DNA of 32,077 bases from Pseudomonadota bacterium (GTDB taxonomy: Bacteria; Pseudomonadota; Alphaproteobacteria; Rhizobiales; Devosiaceae). Position 1 is the first letter of the stretch. Every line of letters begins with the position of its first letter. The stretch spans positions 1-32,077 of the forward strand of contig JAEYXQ010000031.1 in the NCBI GenBank assembly GCA_023431205.1, read 5' to 3'. Shown one piece after another: positions 29,172-32,077 of this stretch. A model generated the notes under the pieces. That model searched no databases. It saw nothing but the letters and a program-made list of their open reading frames with translations, and was not told where the DNA came from. Position numbers and translations under genes: made by a program.

Positions 29172-31331
29172 GTGCAAGATCCGTTCTATACCAGGGAAAA
29201 GCGCAAGCGCGCGTCCAGCATGCTGGCCGCCGACGCCTGGCTTGATTCTTCGCTCTACGAATTCTGGCATGCCCTCGGTCGCGGATACACGCGTTTTCAG
29301 GACTTCATGAGCAAGTTCCACGTCGCCGGCATCCGCCGGTTCTTTGTGGAAATCCTCTCCGACGGCTTCAGCTTTCTCGCCATCGGCTGCGTGCTGATGG
29401 TGGCGCTGGCCATGCCCGCCTTCGACCTCACCGCCTCCGGCCACATCAACAAGGCCGAGGATTACTCGATCATCTTCATCGACCGCTTCGGCACCGAAAT
29501 CGGCCGCCGCGGCATCCGCTCCGACGACTCCGTCGCCCTCGAGGACATGCCGGACTACCTGATCAAGGCAACTCTCGCCACCGAGGACCGGCGCTTCTAC
29601 GAGCATTTCGGCATCGACATCGTCGGGACCCTGCGCGCCCTCGCCAGCAATGCCCAGGGCGAGGCGGGCATGCAGGGCGGCTCCTCCATCACCCAGCAGC
29701 TCGCCAAGAACCTGTTCCTCAGCTCCGAGCGCACGCTCGAACGCAAGATCATCGAGGCCTTCCTCGCCGTCTGGCTCGAGTGGCACTACACCAAGGACGA
29801 CATCCTCAAGCTCTATTTCGACCGCGCCTATATGGGCGGCGGCAATTTCGGCGTGGTAGCCGCGGCCGAATACTATTTCGGCAAGAAGGTGCAGGACATC
29901 AACCTGGCCGAAGCGGCCATGCTGTCGGGCCTGTTCAAGGCTCCCACCCGCTACGCTCCTCATGTCGACCTCGCCGCAGCGCGCGGCCGCGCCAACCTCG
30001 TCCTCTCCAACATGGTCGCTTCCGGTTTCCTGACCGAGGGCCAGGTCACCGCCGCCCGCCGTCATCCGGCAACGCCGATCGACCGGGCCGAAGACGCCAA
30101 CTCGCCGAACTACTTCCTCGACTGGGCCTTTGAGCAGGCCAAGGAGTTGATCGCGGACAATGGTTTCCCCGGCAACAATTTCATCGTCCGCACCACCATT
30201 GACACCACGCTGCAGAAATATGCCGAGGAGGCGGTGATCTCGACCGTCCGCGAGTCCGGCGAGCAGTATGACGTCGAGCAGGCCGCTATGGTGGTCACCG
30301 ACACCGGGGGCGCCATCCGGGCCATGGTCGGCGGCATGGATTACGGCAAGTCGCAGTTCAATCGCGCCATCGTCTCGACCCGCCAACCCGGCTCGGCCTA
30401 CAAGATCTTCGTCTATGCCGAGGCGCTGGAACAGCTCGGCCTTACTCCGTCCGACACCATCACCGACCAGCCCGTGTGCATCGCCGGCTGGTGCCCGCAG
30501 AACTACGGCCGCAACTACAAGGGCAGTGTCACGCTCGCCAGCGCCTTCGCGCAGTCGCTGAACACGGTGCCGGTGACCCTCTCCATCAAGACCGGCCGCG
30601 ACACCATCGCGGCACTCAGCCACCGCATGGGCCTTACCGCCGACTACCCCGTGACCCGCTCGCTGGCTCTCGGCGTGGCCTCGGTTTCGGTGCTCGACAT
30701 GACCTCCTCCTATGCCGTGCTTGCCAATCGCGGCCTGAAGACTCCGGCTTTCGGCATCACCCGCATGAGCACGCTTGGCGGCGAGGTGCTCTACGAGATG
30801 GACCCCGATGCAGAGCGCGAGCGCATCCTCAGCGAGCAGACCGTCGCCTACATGAACTCGATGCTGCGCGGCGTCATCACCGGCGGCACCGGCCGCCGTG
30901 CCGACATTCCCGGCGTACCGGCGGTCGGCAAGTCGGGCACCACCTCATCCTACCGCGACGCCTGGTTCTGCGGCTTCACCGGCAACTACGTCGCTGCCGT
31001 CTGGTTCGGCAATGACGACTACCACCCCACCAACAACCTGACCGGCGGCACCCTGCCCGCCATCGCCTGGCAGAAGTTCATGGCCTATGCCCACACCAAT
31101 GTGGACGTCATGCCGGTGTTCGGCGTCGACTTCACCCCGCCGGCGCCGATCGTTGCCGAGACCGATCCCTCGGTGGAGGAGGTGGAAGTCGCCCAGCGCC
31201 CGCCCAGCCTGACGCCCGAGGCAGCGGACAAGCTGGTCAGCCTGTCCGAGCTGTTGGGCCAGACCCTCGAAGCCGCCACCCCGATCAGCGACACGGCCAG
31301 CGTCAGCCAGTGGTCCACCGGCGGCACCTGA
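29172..31331 (+). CDS. Class A penicillin-binding protein (glycosyltransferase/transpeptidase)
   Basis: This 719-residue bifunctional peptidoglycan synthase is a PBP1-type protein. The GTG at 29172 is used because it follows GAGGGCAG and gives the rhizobial-type basic N-terminus (VQDPFYTREKRKR). One membrane anchor lies at about residues 63-85. The GT51 glycosyltransferase has catalytic E138 in ATEDRRFYEHFG and the GGSSITQQLAKN motif (about 169-180). The transpeptidase has S408-x-x-K411 (RQPGSAYKIF), SLN at 462-464 and KSG(T) at 587-590. All active-site residues are present. It polymerises and cross-links the wall in the periplasm. Confidence 0.94.
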   Translation: MQDPFYTREKRKRASSMLAADAWLDSSLYEFWHALGRGYTRFQDFMSKFHVAGIRRFFVEILSDGFSFLAIGCVLMVALAMPAFDLTASGHINKAEDYSIIFIDRFGTEIGRRGIRSDDSVALEDMPDYLIKATLATEDRRFYEHFGIDIVGTLRALASNAQGEAGMQGGSSITQQLAKNLFLSSERTLERKIIEAFLAVWLEWHYTKDDILKLYFDRAYMGGGNFGVVAAAEYYFGKKVQDINLAEAAMLSGLFKAPTRYAPHVDLAAARGRANLVLSNMVASGFLTEGQVTAARRHPATPIDRAEDANSPNYFLDWAFEQAKELIADNGFPGNNFIVRTTIDTTLQKYAEEAVISTVRESGEQYDVEQAAMVVTDTGGAIRAMVGGMDYGKSQFNRAIVSTRQPGSAYKIFVYAEALEQLGLTPSDTITDQPVCIAGWCPQNYGRNYKGSVTLASAFAQSLNTVPVTLSIKTGRDTIAALSHRMGLTADYPVTRSLALGVASVSVLDMTSSYAVLANRGLKTPAFGITRMSTLGGEVLYEMDPDAERERILSEQTVAYMNSMLRGVITGGTGRRADIPGVPAVGKSGTTSSYRDAWFCGFTGNYVAAVWFGNDDYHPTNNLTGGTLPAIAWQKFMAYAHTNVDVMPVFGVDFTPPAPIVAETDPSVEEVEVAQRPPSLTPEAADKLVSLSELLGQTLEAATPISDTASVSQWSTGGT

Positions 31332-31451
31332 CCTGTCGCATCAATTCCGCCCGCCGCCTTCCCCCGGGCCCCGTGAGCTTGCTATAGGCTTGATGTCGTT
31401 CTCCGCAGGTCGCCCCGCCTAATGCCGTTCCCATCCGCGAAACGCTGACCC

Positions 31452-32024
31452 GTGCGCTACGTGCTCTATCTCGTCATGATGTGCGCGGTTGCCCTCGGCG
31501 TCGGCTTCGGGCTGAGCTGGGTGGCGCTCAGCGAAGGCCGGCTGTTCGGCGCAACGCAGGTGGGCCCCTGGGTCGCCTGGACCGACGTCGGTGCAAGCGC
31601 GCCCAACCCCTACACTCGCGCCCATATCGCCCGCGCCGCCGCCTTGCCGCTGGGGCAATCGGAAGGGCTGCAGTTCACCGCCACGACCGACAATGCCGGA
31701 GCGCCCCTCACCCGCGCCTGCACCTACCGCATCTCCGGCCGCACGCCGGTTGCGAGCTTCTGGACGCTGGCGGCGGTCGACGACGACGGCATCAACATCG
31801 CGGCGCCGGACGCCGACGCGGCACTGCGCTCCAATCGCCTCGCCCGCAGCAACAATGGTGCCATCGCGGTCACCGTCGGAACGACGCTGATGCCGCTCAA
31901 CTGGCTCGAAATCACCGGTGAAGGTCCCTTCCATCTGGTTCTGACGCTCTACGACATGCCGGCCTTTGTCGGCGTCTCCAGCCCCGCCGACATGCCAACG
32001 ATCACCACGGAGCGCTGCCGATGA
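31452..32024 (+). CDS. DUF1214 membrane-anchored protein
   Basis: This 190-residue protein starts at a GTG (31452) with a weak ribosome binding site. It has an N-terminal membrane segment (VLYLVMMCAVALGVGFGLSW) and a DUF1214-type domain with VGPWVAWTDVGASAPNPYTRAHIARA and SGRTPVASFWTLAAVDDDG. Such proteins are usually encoded with a DUF1254 partner, and here the next ATG overlaps the stop (ATGA). The function is not established. Confidence 0.85.
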   Translation: MRYVLYLVMMCAVALGVGFGLSWVALSEGRLFGATQVGPWVAWTDVGASAPNPYTRAHIARAAALPLGQSEGLQFTATTDNAGAPLTRACTYRISGRTPVASFWTLAAVDDDGINIAAPDADAALRSNRLARSNNGAIAVTVGTTLMPLNWLEITGEGPFHLVLTLYDMPAFVGVSSPADMPTITTERCR

Positions 32025-32077
32025 TCCGTGCGCTGCTCTGGCTGGTTGCCGGTCTCGTGCTCGGCGGCATTATCCAC
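32021..32077 (+). CDS. Start of a DUF1254-like partner protein (partial)
   Basis: The ATG at 32021 overlaps the stop of the DUF1214 gene by four bases. Only MIRALLWLVAGLVLGGIIH is in the window, a membrane anchor. Calling it a DUF1254 partner rests on its position after a DUF1214 gene; the sequence itself is too short to show it. Confidence 0.55.
   Translation, partial: MIRALLWLVAGLVLGGIIH

Noticed and set aside
1..32077. tRNA, rRNA or integrase/attachment site near the GTA
   Set aside because: I saw no tRNA-like cloverleaf, rRNA segment, integrase gene or flanking direct repeats, which fits a GTA rather than a prophage.

Overview
The window is high-GC DNA, probably from an alphaproteobacterium of the order Hyphomicrobiales (a Devosia-like genome would fit). 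The evidence is a cytochrome c maturation operon in the rhizobial cycHJK order, a FeuP/FeuQ-type two-component system with a FeuN-like periplasmic protein, a YcgN-family protein, a rhizobial-type class A PBP, and a complete alphaproteobacterial gene transfer agent (GTA) structural cluster. The assignment is inferred from gene content; no 16S rRNA or tRNA was seen.

Layout. 1-3621 (minus): ccmI-ccmE-ccmF, with ccmF running off the left edge. 3673-6710 (plus): a divergent, translationally coupled pair of degenerate sarcosine-oxidase-like FAD proteins. 6672-8443 (minus): an unrecognised helical 407-residue protein and a surface-antigen-like lipoprotein. 8502-10955 (minus): feuN-like, feuP, feuQ. 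11037-27232 (minus): the GTA cluster, in canonical order from gene 1 (27232) to gene 15 and then a lysis gene (11037). 27410-29052 (minus): DUF2147 protein, degenerate GGDEF protein, YcgN-family protein. 29172-32077 (plus): class A penicillin-binding protein, DUF1214 protein and the start of a DUF1254-like partner.

The GTA cluster encodes small and large terminase, portal, two tiny proteins, prohead protease, HK97 capsid, adaptor, stopper, tail terminator, tail tube, two tail chaperones, tape measure, distal tail protein, hub, NlpC/P60 peptidase, the baseplate 'megatron' and an endolysin. Three things in it are unusual. Gene 10 has lost one G near codon 14 and is frameshifted. Gene 15 carries an in-frame TAG at codon 7. 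The GH108 endolysin reads without a stop into a holin-like membrane segment that also has its own ribosome binding site. Palindromic intergenic repeats have settled in the gaps around genes 9/10, 11/12 and 14/15, and both damaged genes lie immediately downstream of a repeat block. Two small conserved-looking genes (20997-21155 and 25105-25275) run antisense inside the cluster. The GTA therefore looks recently intact but probably impaired, unless the lesions are suppressed or are sequencing errors.

Candidate regulatory features are two tandem 18-bp repeats about 90-115 bp upstream of GTA gene 1, a motif RTTCAT-N5-RTTCAG found both before the feuNPQ operon and upstream of the DUF2147 gene, a CtrA-like half-site pair before the GGDEF gene, and intrinsic terminators after the DUF2147 gene and just upstream of the GTA portal gene.
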